64,000 nucleotides of DNA, from positions 505,472 to 569,471 of the forward strand of contig NZ_FOYP01000001.1 of NCBI RefSeq assembly GCF_900115105.1. The letters run 5' to 3'. Made by a program: the position numbers and the translations under genes. How positions within the stretch are numbered: the stretch's first letter is position 1; every line of letters begins with the position of its first letter. The notes under the pieces were generated by a model. The model saw only the letters and a program-made list of their open reading frames with translations, did no database searches and had not been told where the DNA came from. Shown here piece by piece: positions 45,569 to 54,553 of this stretch. The stretch comes from Yoonia tamlensis (GTDB lineage Bacteria; Pseudomonadota; Alphaproteobacteria; Rhodobacterales; Rhodobacteraceae).

Positions 45569-46255
45569 CTATCTGGCCGCTTTGGGGGATCTGAGCTCTT
45601 CGATCCGGTTGGTCAGTGCGTCATGGTCAACCACCGTAATCGCGCCTTTGGTGACTTCGACAATTCCTTGGTCGCGCAAGCGCCCCAGTTCCTTATTGAC
45701 GGTCTGGCGGGTGCATCCGACGGCATTGGCCAGATAGGACTGGCTTTGCATGAATTTGAAATTCTGCGTCGATAGATAGCGCAGATAGAGACATATTTTT
45801 TGTTCGACCGTGTAAAACTGATCCGCTGATTTGAACATATTATCGCGCGTAATCATGTCGTGCGTGGCGATGGCGAAATTGCGGATAAATACCGGCGATT
45901 TCAATTGCACCATGAGCAGGGCCGTCGGGCAAAACAGAACCGCAGTATTGGCAAACGCCATACAGGTTGCGGCGCAGGGGCGGCCTGCGACGGCTTCGAT
46001 CATGCCCAACACCTGACCCGGCCCTGCGTGATAGATGATCGAACGGTTGCCATCCTTGTTCAGAAAGCTGACCTCGACAGATCCATGCGCCACGACAAAC
46101 ATGCCATTGGTAGGTTCCGACTGGGTCAGGATCGCTGTGTCCTTGGCGTAAGATCTGTTGCTGCAGCTATCAAGAAAGGTTGTTTTATCCGCATCGGGCA
46201 GGTCGTTCAGCAGCGCTGTGTTTAGCAATTGCGGAAAGCGGAGCGTGTTTTTCAT
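45569..46255 (-). CDS. Crp/Fnr-family transcriptional regulator
   Basis: A 228-aa regulator. The N-terminal cyclic-nucleotide-binding-like domain (residues 20-125, GSVEVSFLNKDGNRSIIYHA, GQVLGMIEAV) lacks the FNR four-cysteine iron-sulphur motif. The long dimer helix is followed by a winged helix with QSYLANAVGCTRQTVNKELG near residue 185. The ligand and targets are unknown. It is convergent with ychF, with 14 bases between stops. A large hairpin lies upstream. Confidence 0.88.
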   Translation of the reverse strand: MKNTLRFPQLLNTALLNDLPDADKTTFLDSCSNRSYAKDTAILTQSEPTNGMFVVAHGSVEVSFLNKDGNRSIIYHAGPGQVLGMIEAVAGRPCAATCMAFANTAVLFCPTALLMVQLKSPVFIRNFAIATHDMITRDNMFKSADQFYTVEQKICLYLRYLSTQNFKFMQSQSYLANAVGCTRQTVNKELGRLRDQGIVEVTKGAITVVDHDALTNRIEELRSPKAAR

Positions 46256-46308
46256 GCCAGTTTCAGTCTCTGCTATATATGCACAGTCTTATCTTTGGCT
46301 GAAAGCAT

Positions 46309-46348
46309 AATGCCGCCTACGTTAATTGTGAATGACGCAGGCGGCATT
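46309..46348. repeat. Inverted repeat upstream of the Crp/Fnr gene
   Basis: Arms AATGCCGCCT and AGGCGGCATT pair perfectly, with a mismatch and three more pairs inside (loop about 12 bases). A half-copy GGCGGC follows at about 46366. It lies in a 273-base gap between the regulator start and the truncated UdgX-like gene; it may be an operator, a hairpin, or a trace of a lost element. Confidence 0.5.
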
Positions 46349-46528
46349 TACCTCCAAAAACACGAAGGCGGCACAAAACGAAACTCGTTACACTATGCGC
46401 GGTTATCCGCCAATTCCGGTTTTTTGCTTGTCGTCTAGCCGACACAGGGCGCTGTATTACCGCTAACAGTGAAAGTTTTTAGTAAAAATTAATGCAGAAT
46501 ATGTTCTTAGTCGTGTGGTGGTCGCGGC

Positions 46529-47182
46529 CTATACACGTGATGCGTGAATGGTGCCGCTCGGGTTGAACAGATCCCCAAGGTCGCGGTCGATTCGCGCGCG
46601 GTTTCGGCAAAAGTCGGGTTTCGGCTGGCCTGGATGAAATGACAGGTTGCCGTCGATGAATTGGGCGGTCAACTGCGGTGTGGCGATCATCCAGTCGAGA
46701 TCGGGCAAACGCTGCGCAAAATAAGGTGCACAGGGTTCGACGATGTGATGCGCGGGCGTATACCACGCTGCAAAACTGTGCCGCGCTCCGGCTTGGCGCA
46801 GGTCCCGAAAGCTGACGGATTTGCGCATCTTTGCCTGCGCGCGCTGCACGTCCAGTTCATATTCATTTAGCTGCAAAATCCCCGCATCCGCGCTGTCGTT
46901 CATCAGGTTTGGTGCGCTGCGCAGCCGCCACAAAAGCGCATATAGCCGCGCAAACCGGTCGTCATTTTGGTGCCAGATGACCGCGTTTGCCAGCGTCAAA
47001 AACCGGTTCGGGACCTGCAAGCGGCGGCGTACCGCGGGCAGGGGCGTATCCACAAGCGGCGACAGTCGACCTGCGTAATCCCACAAGATGTCATCGGGTG
47101 CGATGCCTGCGCCAATCAGCCGTTTGGCCGCATCGCGCCATGCAATATCCGTTCCAATCTGCGGTAGGGGGATCGTAAACAT
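46529..47182 (-). CDS. UdgX/DUF4130-type protein, apparently missing its glycosylase half
   Basis: About 217 aa from ATG 47182. It matches the DUF4130 (TIGR03915) N-terminal half of UdgX-type proteins: PLPQIGTDIAWRDAAKRLI, VPNRFLTLANAVIWHQNDD, ALLWRLRSAPNLM, KMRKSVSFRDL, FAAWYTPAHHIVEPCAPYF and DLDWMIATPQ. In full-length proteins this is followed, after a NIFNPARLK-like linker, by a uracil-DNA-glycosylase domain of over 200 residues. Here the protein stops at DLFNPSGTIHASRV, exactly in that linker. It may be a decayed gene or a stand-alone DUF4130 protein. The radical-SAM partner gene is not adjacent. Confidence 0.75.
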   Translation of the reverse strand: MFTIPLPQIGTDIAWRDAAKRLIGAGIAPDDILWDYAGRLSPLVDTPLPAVRRRLQVPNRFLTLANAVIWHQNDDRFARLYALLWRLRSAPNLMNDSADAGILQLNEYELDVQRAQAKMRKSVSFRDLRQAGARHSFAAWYTPAHHIVEPCAPYFAQRLPDLDWMIATPQLTAQFIDGNLSFHPGQPKPDFCRNRARIDRDLGDLFNPSGTIHASRV

Positions 47183-47253
47183 GATTGCGCGACTCAAGTT
47201 CTGGCATTTTGTTCATGTTATGTTCTGCGCTGTAGCAACGCAAGCCCGTTGCC

Positions 47254-48264
47254 CTAGATCGCCTGCGATAAGGTGATTGGCGCGCCGGCGACGCCGGGCA
47301 CGGCTTCAAAGGCGATATCCGCCGCGTGCAACGCGCCCGCATCGCCTTGGCTGATATGTGCGGTCCCGCCGCATAGGCGCACCACGCGGTTGCCCTGCTT
47401 TGCGGCGGCGATCAGCAGCCCCAACGGATGCGCGGGCGCGCCAAGGGTTGCTTGGTCAATGTTAACGCGCGCGGCATCACGACGGGCCAGTTCCAGCATC
47501 TGCGGATCAACAGTTGCGTCGTAAAAGATGACATCGGCCTCTTGCAGGCGCTGCACGCCGCGCAGGGTCATCAGATCCTTCGCCCCCGGACCCGCACCGA
47601 CAAAGGCAATCGCGCAGGTTTCGCCGCCGCCAAAGTCGCCAGTGGCAATCGCGTCCTTGATCAACTGCGCCGCTTCGCGTTCGGCGCCGCGTTTATGAGC
47701 ATCACGCGCAGGTCCGTTGAACACCCAGCGCCACAGATCGCGCCGCTGGCGTGGTTGCAGGCGCTGTGCTGCGCTATCGCGCAAGCGACCCACGATGGCC
47801 GCCAGATCGCCAAGCCGCGGCTCGAGGATTTCTTCCATACGGGTTTTGATCTGGCGCGCCAGCACCGGCGCTGTCCCTTCGGTGCCAATTGCGACAACAA
47901 CGGGCGATCTGTCCACAATTGACGGGGTGATCGCATCGCATAGATCGGGGCGGTCCACGACATTCACAGTTGCGCCGGCCTGTTTGGCCAAAGCATGTAG
48001 CGCGCAATCGACGCCAGGGCACCCAGTGGCGATGAACACAAGCGCCGTGCCCGCGAAGTGCGCGGGCGTGATGGCCGTATTGTCCCAAATGATTTTACCC
48101 GCCGCATGTAAATCGGCCAGTTCAGGGTCAAGCGCGGGCGCAAGCACGGTGATCCGCGCGTCTGTTTTCAAAATCAACCGACATTTCTGCGCGGCCTGTT
48201 CACCGCCGCCTGCAATCACAACGCTGCGGTCGGTCATGGTTAGAAACATCGGAAAAGTTTTCAT
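47254..48264 (-). CDS. cysG: Sirohaem synthase CysG with shortened methyltransferase part
   Basis: A 336-aa protein, last gene of the nitrate operon. Residues 1-115 form the NAD-binding dehydrogenase (FLTMTDRSVVIAGGGEQAAQ), and residues 115-210 the CysG dimerisation domain (DRSPVVVAIGTEGTAPVLAR). These make sirohydrochlorin from precorrin-2 and insert iron, giving the sirohaem used by NirB. The C-terminal part begins like uroporphyrinogen-III methyltransferase (AFVGAGPGAKDLMTLRG), but its conserved GGDP is GGTAH and it ends at about half the domain. Complete CysG is about 460 aa. Methylation probably relies on another CobA. Confidence 0.85.
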   Translation of the reverse strand: MKTFPMFLTMTDRSVVIAGGGEQAAQKCRLILKTDARITVLAPALDPELADLHAAGKIIWDNTAITPAHFAGTALVFIATGCPGVDCALHALAKQAGATVNVVDRPDLCDAITPSIVDRSPVVVAIGTEGTAPVLARQIKTRMEEILEPRLGDLAAIVGRLRDSAAQRLQPRQRRDLWRWVFNGPARDAHKRGAEREAAQLIKDAIATGDFGGGETCAIAFVGAGPGAKDLMTLRGVQRLQEADVIFYDATVDPQMLELARRDAARVNIDQATLGAPAHPLGLLIAAAKQGNRVVRLCGGTAHISQGDAGALHAADIAFEAVPGVAGAPITLSQAI

Positions 48265-48268
48265 CGCT

Positions 48269-49204
48269 CTATCCTTTGCGCGCGGCCCAAAGGGCGGCGG
48301 CCATTTTGTCAGCTTGCGGGATCGTTGCTGCCGCGCCCAAAGTCCAAAGCGCGATGCCCGTTGTGCCAATCACTGTGGCTTCGGCAAAGGCGTCGCTTTG
48401 GGTGCCGTTCCAGAGGTGCAGGACGTCGACCTGCGCTGCGGGTTCGTTCATGCGGCGGGTATCATCGCGTAGGGCGGGGGCGTCTGTCTGGTGGTGATCG
48501 CCCGCGCGCAGCCCAAAGACCTGTACGGATTTGGCGGGGTTGCGTTCAAATTCGCCGCCGCCGCCTTTGATCACGGTCAGATCGGACTGACCCAGCAGCG
48601 AAGCTGCCTGTGCTTGCAGCCCGCGATAGCTGGGATGGAACACGCCTTGCACCGTGGCGCGCGCATCCGTGGGGTTCCACATGCGCAAAACGGTGTTGAT
48701 ACAAGACCGCAGCCCGAATGAGTCGCGCAGGCGCAAGATGTCAAAGGCCGCAGGCGCGTGGGTTTCGACCGGCAGGTAGGTCAGCGGCGCGTCACTGGCG
48801 TTGACGGGGATGTCCAATGCATCAAGCGCGTCGCGCACCGATGCGCCCGTGCTTTGGTGCGAATTCCAGCCGTGCAGCACGGTGCGATACCCCGCCTGCG
48901 CCACCAGTTTGGCCGCCAGCAAAAACAGCGGTGCGCCGCGTGTGCGCCCCGCAGCATAAGACGGCCAATCAAGATCGGCCTGCATCGGCGCGGGGAAATC
49001 TGCCCGCAAAGCGGCGGTAAAACCTGCGATTTCTTCGGGCACTTCGCCGCGCAGGCGCAGCACCATCAAGAGCGCGCCCAGGGCTTCGGGCTCTGCCTTG
49101 CCCGATAGCATCACATGCATTGCGGATTTTGCTTCGTCCAAGGTTAACGGGCGCGCGCGACCCGTGCCACGCGCAACAATCTGGACAAAGGGGGTCAGGG
49201 TCAT
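48269..49204 (-). CDS. TrpD2-like glycosyl transferase family protein
   Basis: A 311-aa protein with an N-terminal glycosyl-transferase family 3 helical domain (RPLTLDEAKSAMHVMLSGKA near residue 18) and a phosphoribosyltransferase-like core (VLHGWNSHQSTGAS, RDSFGLRSCINTVLRMWNP). It resembles anthranilate phosphoribosyltransferase, but the GTGGD-type loop is replaced by HGWNSHQS; such TrpD2/YbiB proteins bind nucleic acid rather than acting in tryptophan synthesis. Its ATG overlaps the nasA stop, so it belongs to the nitrate operon. Its role there is unknown. Confidence 0.85.
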   Translation of the reverse strand: MTLTPFVQIVARGTGRARPLTLDEAKSAMHVMLSGKAEPEALGALLMVLRLRGEVPEEIAGFTAALRADFPAPMQADLDWPSYAAGRTRGAPLFLLAAKLVAQAGYRTVLHGWNSHQSTGASVRDALDALDIPVNASDAPLTYLPVETHAPAAFDILRLRDSFGLRSCINTVLRMWNPTDARATVQGVFHPSYRGLQAQAASLLGQSDLTVIKGGGGEFERNPAKSVQVFGLRAGDHHQTDAPALRDDTRRMNEPAAQVDVLHLWNGTQSDAFAEATVIGTTGIALWTLGAAATIPQADKMAAALWAARKG

Positions 49205-51774
49205 TCAGCGGCCACCGGAATCTGGAACTGGGCGATCAATGCGGCCAATTCGGGTTTGCAAGACCCGCAGTTGGTGCCCGCGCAAGTCGCTTTGCCCAAT
49301 GCGGCGACGGTATTGGCACCTTGGCCAATCGCGTCTCGCAATGTGTTTACGCCGACATTGAAGCAGGCGCAAACGGTGGCGCCGGGGTCGGGCATATCCG
49401 CAGCGGCACGTCCGGCAAGTGCGGCAAGCCCTGCAACATCGGTGCCAATCAGGCTGGCGGCATGTTGGCGGGCGACGACAACGGGGGTCGTGCTTGCGAA
49501 AAAGAGCGCAGCGATCTTGTTGTCCTTGATGATCGCCACACGCACGTCGCCCGTGGCCGCATCATGCAAAACAGCCGCATCGCCGCCTTTGGTTGCGGTG
49601 ATATTGCGGGCCTCAAGTTCCCAGTCATGCGGGGCTTTCATACCGGCGCATTCTGCCTGCCAGCCTGTGCCGGTCTTGGCGATGGCGTGATAGGGGCGGC
49701 TGGGTTGCATTGCGTTTGCGCTGACCGCAAACCCGTACCAAGCGACAGGGCATTTGCCGGCGTCGACTTGGGTGCTCTTTGTGGCGGGCTGACCTGAGAT
49801 CGGGTCGGTACGCGGGCCAATCGCGCTATTGACGACACCAGAGGCAGATTGCTGCCGCGTCCAGTGCAGCGGTGCAAATAAACTGCCCCGCCCCACATTG
49901 GTCGTGATAAGCGCGCGAAAGATGGCTTTGCCCTTGGGGCCATAAACGGTGACCAGCTCGGCGGTATCCACGCCCATTTCGGCGGCATCATCGGGGTGGA
50001 TTTCAACGTAAGGTTCCGCCAGATGCGCGCCCAAACGGGCCGATTTTCCGGTGCGGGTCATCGTGTGCCATTGGTCGCGGTTGCGGCCAGTGTTGAGGAT
50101 AAATTTGCCATTGGATTGTGCGGGCGGGGTGACGGCGATCATCCGCGCCTTTCCGTCCGGATGATAGAACCCGCCATCCGCAAAAAACCGGGTCTTGCCG
50201 CCAACGGGCCATTGCACGGCTTCAAGCGATTCATAATCCGCGCCATCCAGGGCCGTCAGGTCAAGGTCCTTGCCAAAGTCACGGCTGAGCGCCGTTGTCG
50301 CGACATATTCCGCGAACACATCGGCAGGGGTTTCAAAACCGAAACCGTCAAACCCCATGCGCTGGGCCACATCGCAGATGATTTTCCAGTCAGGACGGGC
50401 ATGCGCAGGGGCGGGCAGGAACGCGCGTTGGCGCGAAATCCGCCGCTCGGAATTGGTGACAGTGCCGTTTTTTTCGCCCCAACCCGTTGCAGGCAGCAGC
50501 ACATCGGCCAGATCGCCCGTATCGGTGCGCGCCATGATGTCGGTCACAACTGTGAAAGGCACGTTCTTGATCGCCGCAGAAACCCCGTCGGCGTCAGGTA
50601 GGCTGACGGCGGGGTTGGTTGAGATGATCCAAAGCGCCTTGATCTTGCCATCGGCGCAGGCCTGAAACAGATCAACCGCCTTCAGCCCCGGTTTGGTGCA
50701 GATCGTTGGGCTGCTCCACGCGGTTTGCACGGCGTCGCGGTGGTCGGGGTTTTCGATATCTAGATGATTTGCCAGCATATTGGCAAGCCCGCCAACCTCG
50801 CGGCCGCCCATCGCGTTGGGTTGTCCGGTCACCGAAAACGGCCCCATGCCCGGTTTGCCGATGCGGCCCGTGGCAAGGTGGCAGTTGATAATCGCGTTGA
50901 CCTTATCGGTGCCGGATGTGGATTGATTGACGCCTTGGGAATAGACAGTGACAACCTTTTTGGTGCCCGCCCATAACGCATAGAATTGCGCGATTTCATC
51001 CGCGGTCAGGCCCGAAAGCGTGGGGTCGCCCGCAGCTGCGGCAATGGCTGCATCAAACCCGTTCACATGGGCGTCAATATAAGGCTGGTCCAGCGCGTCT
51101 GTATCGGCCAGATGGCGCAGCAAACCGTTGAACAGGGCCGCATCGCCATCGGCGTTGATTTGCAAATGCAGATCGGCCAGATCGCTGGTTGCGGTTTTGC
51201 GCGGGTCGATATTGACGATGCGCATTTCGGGGCGCGCGTCCTTGGCAGCAGAAATGCGCTGGAAAAGAACCGGATGACACCACGCAAGGTTGGACCCGAC
51301 CAGCACGATCAGATCAGCCTGTTCAAGGTCTTCATAAGTACCGGGAACCGTGTCCGTGCCAAAGGCGCGTTTGTGGCCCGCCACAGAGGAGGCCATGCAA
51401 AGGCGCGAATTCGTGTCGATATTGGCAGAACCGATGTAACCTTTCATCAGCTTGTTGGCGACATAGTAGTCCTCGGTCAGCAACTGGCCAGACACGTAAA
51501 ACGCCACGCTGTCAGGGCCGTGGTCGCGGATGGCGGCGCTGAACTTGGTTGCGACCAGATCCAGTGCATCGTTCCAACCCGCGCTCCGTCCAAGGATCTG
51601 CGGTGCGAGAAGACGACCATCGAGATCGATGGTCTCGCCGAGCGCCGAGCCCTTGGAGCACAGCCGTCCGTAATTGGCGGGATGATCAGGATCGCCTTTG
51701 ATTGTGCCATCGGGTTTGGCGATGACACCACAGCCCACCCCGCAATAGGGGCAGGTTGTCTTAACGCCTGTCAT
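49201..51774 (-). CDS. nasA: Assimilatory nitrate reductase catalytic subunit
   Basis: An 857-aa molybdopterin enzyme reducing nitrate to nitrite in the cytoplasm. The N-terminal [4Fe-4S] motif is TTCPYCGVGCGV ... RLCSKGS. The molybdopterin core includes TNSRLCMASSVAGHKRAFG, where the Cys is the probable Mo ligand near residue 125, and the C-terminal cofactor domain (LNTGRNRDQWHTMTRTG). A BFD-like [2Fe-2S] domain ends the protein (VCACFNVGVNTL ... CAGTNCGSC). Its start overlaps the nirD stop. Confidence 0.95.
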   Translation of the reverse strand: MTGVKTTCPYCGVGCGVIAKPDGTIKGDPDHPANYGRLCSKGSALGETIDLDGRLLAPQILGRSAGWNDALDLVATKFSAAIRDHGPDSVAFYVSGQLLTEDYYVANKLMKGYIGSANIDTNSRLCMASSVAGHKRAFGTDTVPGTYEDLEQADLIVLVGSNLAWCHPVLFQRISAAKDARPEMRIVNIDPRKTATSDLADLHLQINADGDAALFNGLLRHLADTDALDQPYIDAHVNGFDAAIAAAAGDPTLSGLTADEIAQFYALWAGTKKVVTVYSQGVNQSTSGTDKVNAIINCHLATGRIGKPGMGPFSVTGQPNAMGGREVGGLANMLANHLDIENPDHRDAVQTAWSSPTICTKPGLKAVDLFQACADGKIKALWIISTNPAVSLPDADGVSAAIKNVPFTVVTDIMARTDTGDLADVLLPATGWGEKNGTVTNSERRISRQRAFLPAPAHARPDWKIICDVAQRMGFDGFGFETPADVFAEYVATTALSRDFGKDLDLTALDGADYESLEAVQWPVGGKTRFFADGGFYHPDGKARMIAVTPPAQSNGKFILNTGRNRDQWHTMTRTGKSARLGAHLAEPYVEIHPDDAAEMGVDTAELVTVYGPKGKAIFRALITTNVGRGSLFAPLHWTRQQSASGVVNSAIGPRTDPISGQPATKSTQVDAGKCPVAWYGFAVSANAMQPSRPYHAIAKTGTGWQAECAGMKAPHDWELEARNITATKGGDAAVLHDAATGDVRVAIIKDNKIAALFFASTTPVVVARQHAASLIGTDVAGLAALAGRAAADMPDPGATVCACFNVGVNTLRDAIGQGANTVAALGKATCAGTNCGSCKPELAALIAQFQIPVAAE

Positions 51775-52109
51775 TCTGCCGCCACCTGATTTGCAATCGC
51801 AGCCGTCGCCAGCAATATCCGCCCCTCTGCGATCTTCAGATCATAGGTGGCGACACGGCCCTCGTCTGCGCCTTGGGCTTCGCCTGTGGCCAGATCAAAC
51901 ACCCAGTTGCGCATCGGGTCGGTGACCATTTCGCCGTGCTGGATGCCGTTGGACAGCGGGCCTGCCTTATCCTCAAGGTATTCATCGACCGCATAGAAAT
52001 TGCCCGAGGCAGTGCGAAACACGGCGATATCGCCGCGCTGCGTACGCACAAGCCGCGCCCCTTGCACGGGGATGTCAGTGATGTGTCCGATATCGATAAA
52101 ATCAGTCAT
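51771..52109 (-). CDS. nirD: Nitrite reductase small subunit without Rieske ligands
   Basis: A 112-aa Rieske-fold partner of NirB. The fold is recognisable (GARLVRTQRGDIAVFRTASG, AGPLSNGIQHGEMV, NWVFDLATGEAQGADEG), but the CxH and CxxH pairs that bind a [2Fe-2S] cluster are absent: the positions read DEYLED and DPMRN. E. coli NirD also lacks a cluster, so a structural role is plausible. It overlaps nirB and nasA by 4 bases each. Confidence 0.9.
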   Translation of the reverse strand: MTDFIDIGHITDIPVQGARLVRTQRGDIAVFRTASGNFYAVDEYLEDKAGPLSNGIQHGEMVTDPMRNWVFDLATGEAQGADEGRVATYDLKIAEGRILLATAAIANQVAAE

Positions 52110-54550
52110 TCTGCGGCTACCTTTGTAAAGTCGGCAAGCGGGGTGAATTCATGCGCATCAACGCCTTTGCGGGCGCGTTCGGCCCATGGGTCAACCTGAT
52201 AGAACTGCTGCGAATAGCGGAACCGTTCGGCCAGTGCAGCGCGGTTTTCAAGATCATCCGCGACCTGTTCCTTGACCCAGTCAAGACCCACTTTGGCGAT
52301 CCATTTATAGGGGCGGTGCAGATATTGCGCGCCTTCGCGGTAAAGCTGGTAGAAGGCACAAGACACGTCAATCGCCTCTTGTTCGGTTTTCACTGTGATC
52401 AGCAACTCGGCCTCGAGCAGGTCAAGCCCAGCGGCCCCGCCAACCAAAATCTGATAGCCGCTGTCGACGCAAATAATCCCGAGATCCTTGCAGGTGGCTT
52501 CGGCGCAATTGCGCGGGCAGCCTGTGACCGCAAGCTTGAACTTATGCGGCGACCAAGCGCCCCACATTTCGGATTCGATCTTGATGCCCAGACCGGTGCT
52601 GTCTTGGGTGCCAAAGCGGCAATGATCGGTGCCGACACAGGTTTTCACCGTGCGCAGACCCTTTGCATAGGCTTGGCCAGACATCATGCCCGCCTCGCCC
52701 AGATCATACCAGATCGCGGGCAGGTCTTCTTTTTTGACGCCCAGCAAATCGATCCGCTGCCCGCCGGTGACCTTGACCGTTGGCACGTTGAATTTATCGG
52801 CCGCATCCGCAATGGCGCGCAGTTCATTTGGCGTAGTGATTCCGCCCAACATGCGTGGCACCACCGAATAGGTCCCGTCTTTCTGGATGTTGGCGTGCAC
52901 ACGTTCGTTGATGAACCGCGATTTGCCGTCGTCGACTTCTTCTCCCGGCCATGCGCAGACCAGATAATAGTTCAGCGCGGGGCGGCAAACATGGCAGCCA
53001 CCCGGGGAATTCCAGTCAAGTTCCTGCATGATCTGCGGGATGGATTTCAATTGTTTGGCGATGATCAGCTTGCGCACATCATCATGGGACTGGTCTGTGC
53101 ACTTACAGACGGTTTCCTTTTCGGGCATCTTGAATTCATCGCCCAGCGTGATCCCCAACACTTGGGTCACAAGCCCGACGCAAGACCCGCAGGACGAACC
53201 CGCCTTGGACGTGGCTTTTACCGCATCAAGCGTATTGGCGCCTGCGTTGATTGCCGCAACGATTTGACCTTTGGAAATGCCATTGCAGCCGCAGATTTCT
53301 GCGTCATCCGGTAAGGCTGCAACGGCTGCTAACGGGTCCATGGGGGTTCCCCCCTGATAGGCCGGTCCAAAAATCAGAGTCTCGCGCATATCGGCGATAT
53401 CGGTGCCGTCCTTGATCATGCCAAAGAACCAGTTGCTGTCGGCGGTATCGCCATACATCACCGCGCCGATGATCTTGTTATCCTTAAGAACAAGACGGCG
53501 GTAAACGCCCCGCGCAGGGTCACGGAACACGATATCCTCGCGGTCTTCGCCTTCGGCGAAATCGCCCGCGCTGAACAGATCACAGCCTGTTACCTTCAGC
53601 TTGGTCGAGATTTCTTTTTGCACAAAGGTGGCATGTTCGTTCAGCAAGGTTTGCGCCGCAACCTTTGCTTGATCATATAGCGGCGCAACTAGCCCGAAGA
53701 TCGCGCCGTCATGTTCGACACATTCGCCCACGGCCAGAATATCCGCGTCAGAGGTCAGCATCTGGTCATCCACATGGATACCCTTACCGACGGCCAGTCC
53801 GACATCCTGCGCCAGTTTCACATTGGGGCGGATGCCTACGGCCATCACCAACAGATCACAGGGCAGTTCGGTCCCGTCATCCAGCTGCAATGCGCGGACC
53901 TTGCCGTTTTCGCCCAGAATTTGTTTAGAGTTCGCCTGACAGCGCACGGTAATGCCCTTGTCGACCAGCGCCTTGCGCAGCAGGTATCCGGCGGCTTCGT
54001 CAAGCTGGCGTTCCATCAGGTGGCCCATGATATGCACCACGGTCACATCGACGCCGCGCGCGGCCATGCCTGCGGCGGCTTCCAGCCCCAGCAAACCGCC
54101 GCCGATGACCACAACCTTGTTGCTGTCATTCATCGACATCATCAGTTCGGTATCTTCCAGATCGCGGTAGGCAATGACGCCTTCCAGATCATGACCCGGC
54201 ATCGGGATGATAAACGGATTGGACCCTGTGCCGAACAACAGCTTGTCATAGGGCAGTTCATCACCGTTTTCGGCAACCACAACCTTGCGGGCGCGGTCGA
54301 CATTGGCGACGCGTTCACCAAAGCGGCAGGTGACGCCGTTGGCCTCGTACCATTCGGCGGAATGGGTGACGATTTCGTCATATGTCTTTTCGCCCGACAG
54401 GACGGGGGACAGCATGATCCGGTTATAGTTGCCGCGCGGTTCTGCGTTGAACAGGGTCACGTCATAGGCGTTGGGGTCCGCCTCGAGCAATTGTTCCAGC
54501 GCGCGGCCAGAGGCCATGCCAGCACCAATAATGATAAGTTTTTGTGTCAT
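52106..54550 (-). CDS. nirB: NAD(P)H-dependent nitrite reductase large subunit
   Basis: An 814-aa enzyme making ammonium from nitrite. It has an FAD/NADH oxidoreductase part (LIIIGAGMASGRALEQLLEA at the start and VVIGGGLLGLEAAAGMAARG near residue 147), a BFD-like [2Fe-2S] region (ICGCNGISKGQIVAAINAGA, then CGSCVG), and the sirohaem/[4Fe-4S] domain with CVGTDHCRFG and GCPRNCAEATCKD supplying four cluster cysteines. Sirohaem comes from the operon's CysG. It lies downstream of the transporter genes. Confidence 0.96.
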   Translation of the reverse strand: MTQKLIIIGAGMASGRALEQLLEADPNAYDVTLFNAEPRGNYNRIMLSPVLSGEKTYDEIVTHSAEWYEANGVTCRFGERVANVDRARKVVVAENGDELPYDKLLFGTGSNPFIIPMPGHDLEGVIAYRDLEDTELMMSMNDSNKVVVIGGGLLGLEAAAGMAARGVDVTVVHIMGHLMERQLDEAAGYLLRKALVDKGITVRCQANSKQILGENGKVRALQLDDGTELPCDLLVMAVGIRPNVKLAQDVGLAVGKGIHVDDQMLTSDADILAVGECVEHDGAIFGLVAPLYDQAKVAAQTLLNEHATFVQKEISTKLKVTGCDLFSAGDFAEGEDREDIVFRDPARGVYRRLVLKDNKIIGAVMYGDTADSNWFFGMIKDGTDIADMRETLIFGPAYQGGTPMDPLAAVAALPDDAEICGCNGISKGQIVAAINAGANTLDAVKATSKAGSSCGSCVGLVTQVLGITLGDEFKMPEKETVCKCTDQSHDDVRKLIIAKQLKSIPQIMQELDWNSPGGCHVCRPALNYYLVCAWPGEEVDDGKSRFINERVHANIQKDGTYSVVPRMLGGITTPNELRAIADAADKFNVPTVKVTGGQRIDLLGVKKEDLPAIWYDLGEAGMMSGQAYAKGLRTVKTCVGTDHCRFGTQDSTGLGIKIESEMWGAWSPHKFKLAVTGCPRNCAEATCKDLGIICVDSGYQILVGGAAGLDLLEAELLITVKTEQEAIDVSCAFYQLYREGAQYLHRPYKWIAKVGLDWVKEQVADDLENRAALAERFRYSQQFYQVDPWAERARKGVDAHEFTPLADFTKVAAE

Positions 54551-54553
54551 GAT

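Noticed and set aside
52151..53314. Long open frame (387 codons) on plus, antisense to nirB
   Set aside because: It mirrors nirB codon structure; composition is rich in His, Gln and Arg with no domain. A G+C-driven shadow frame.
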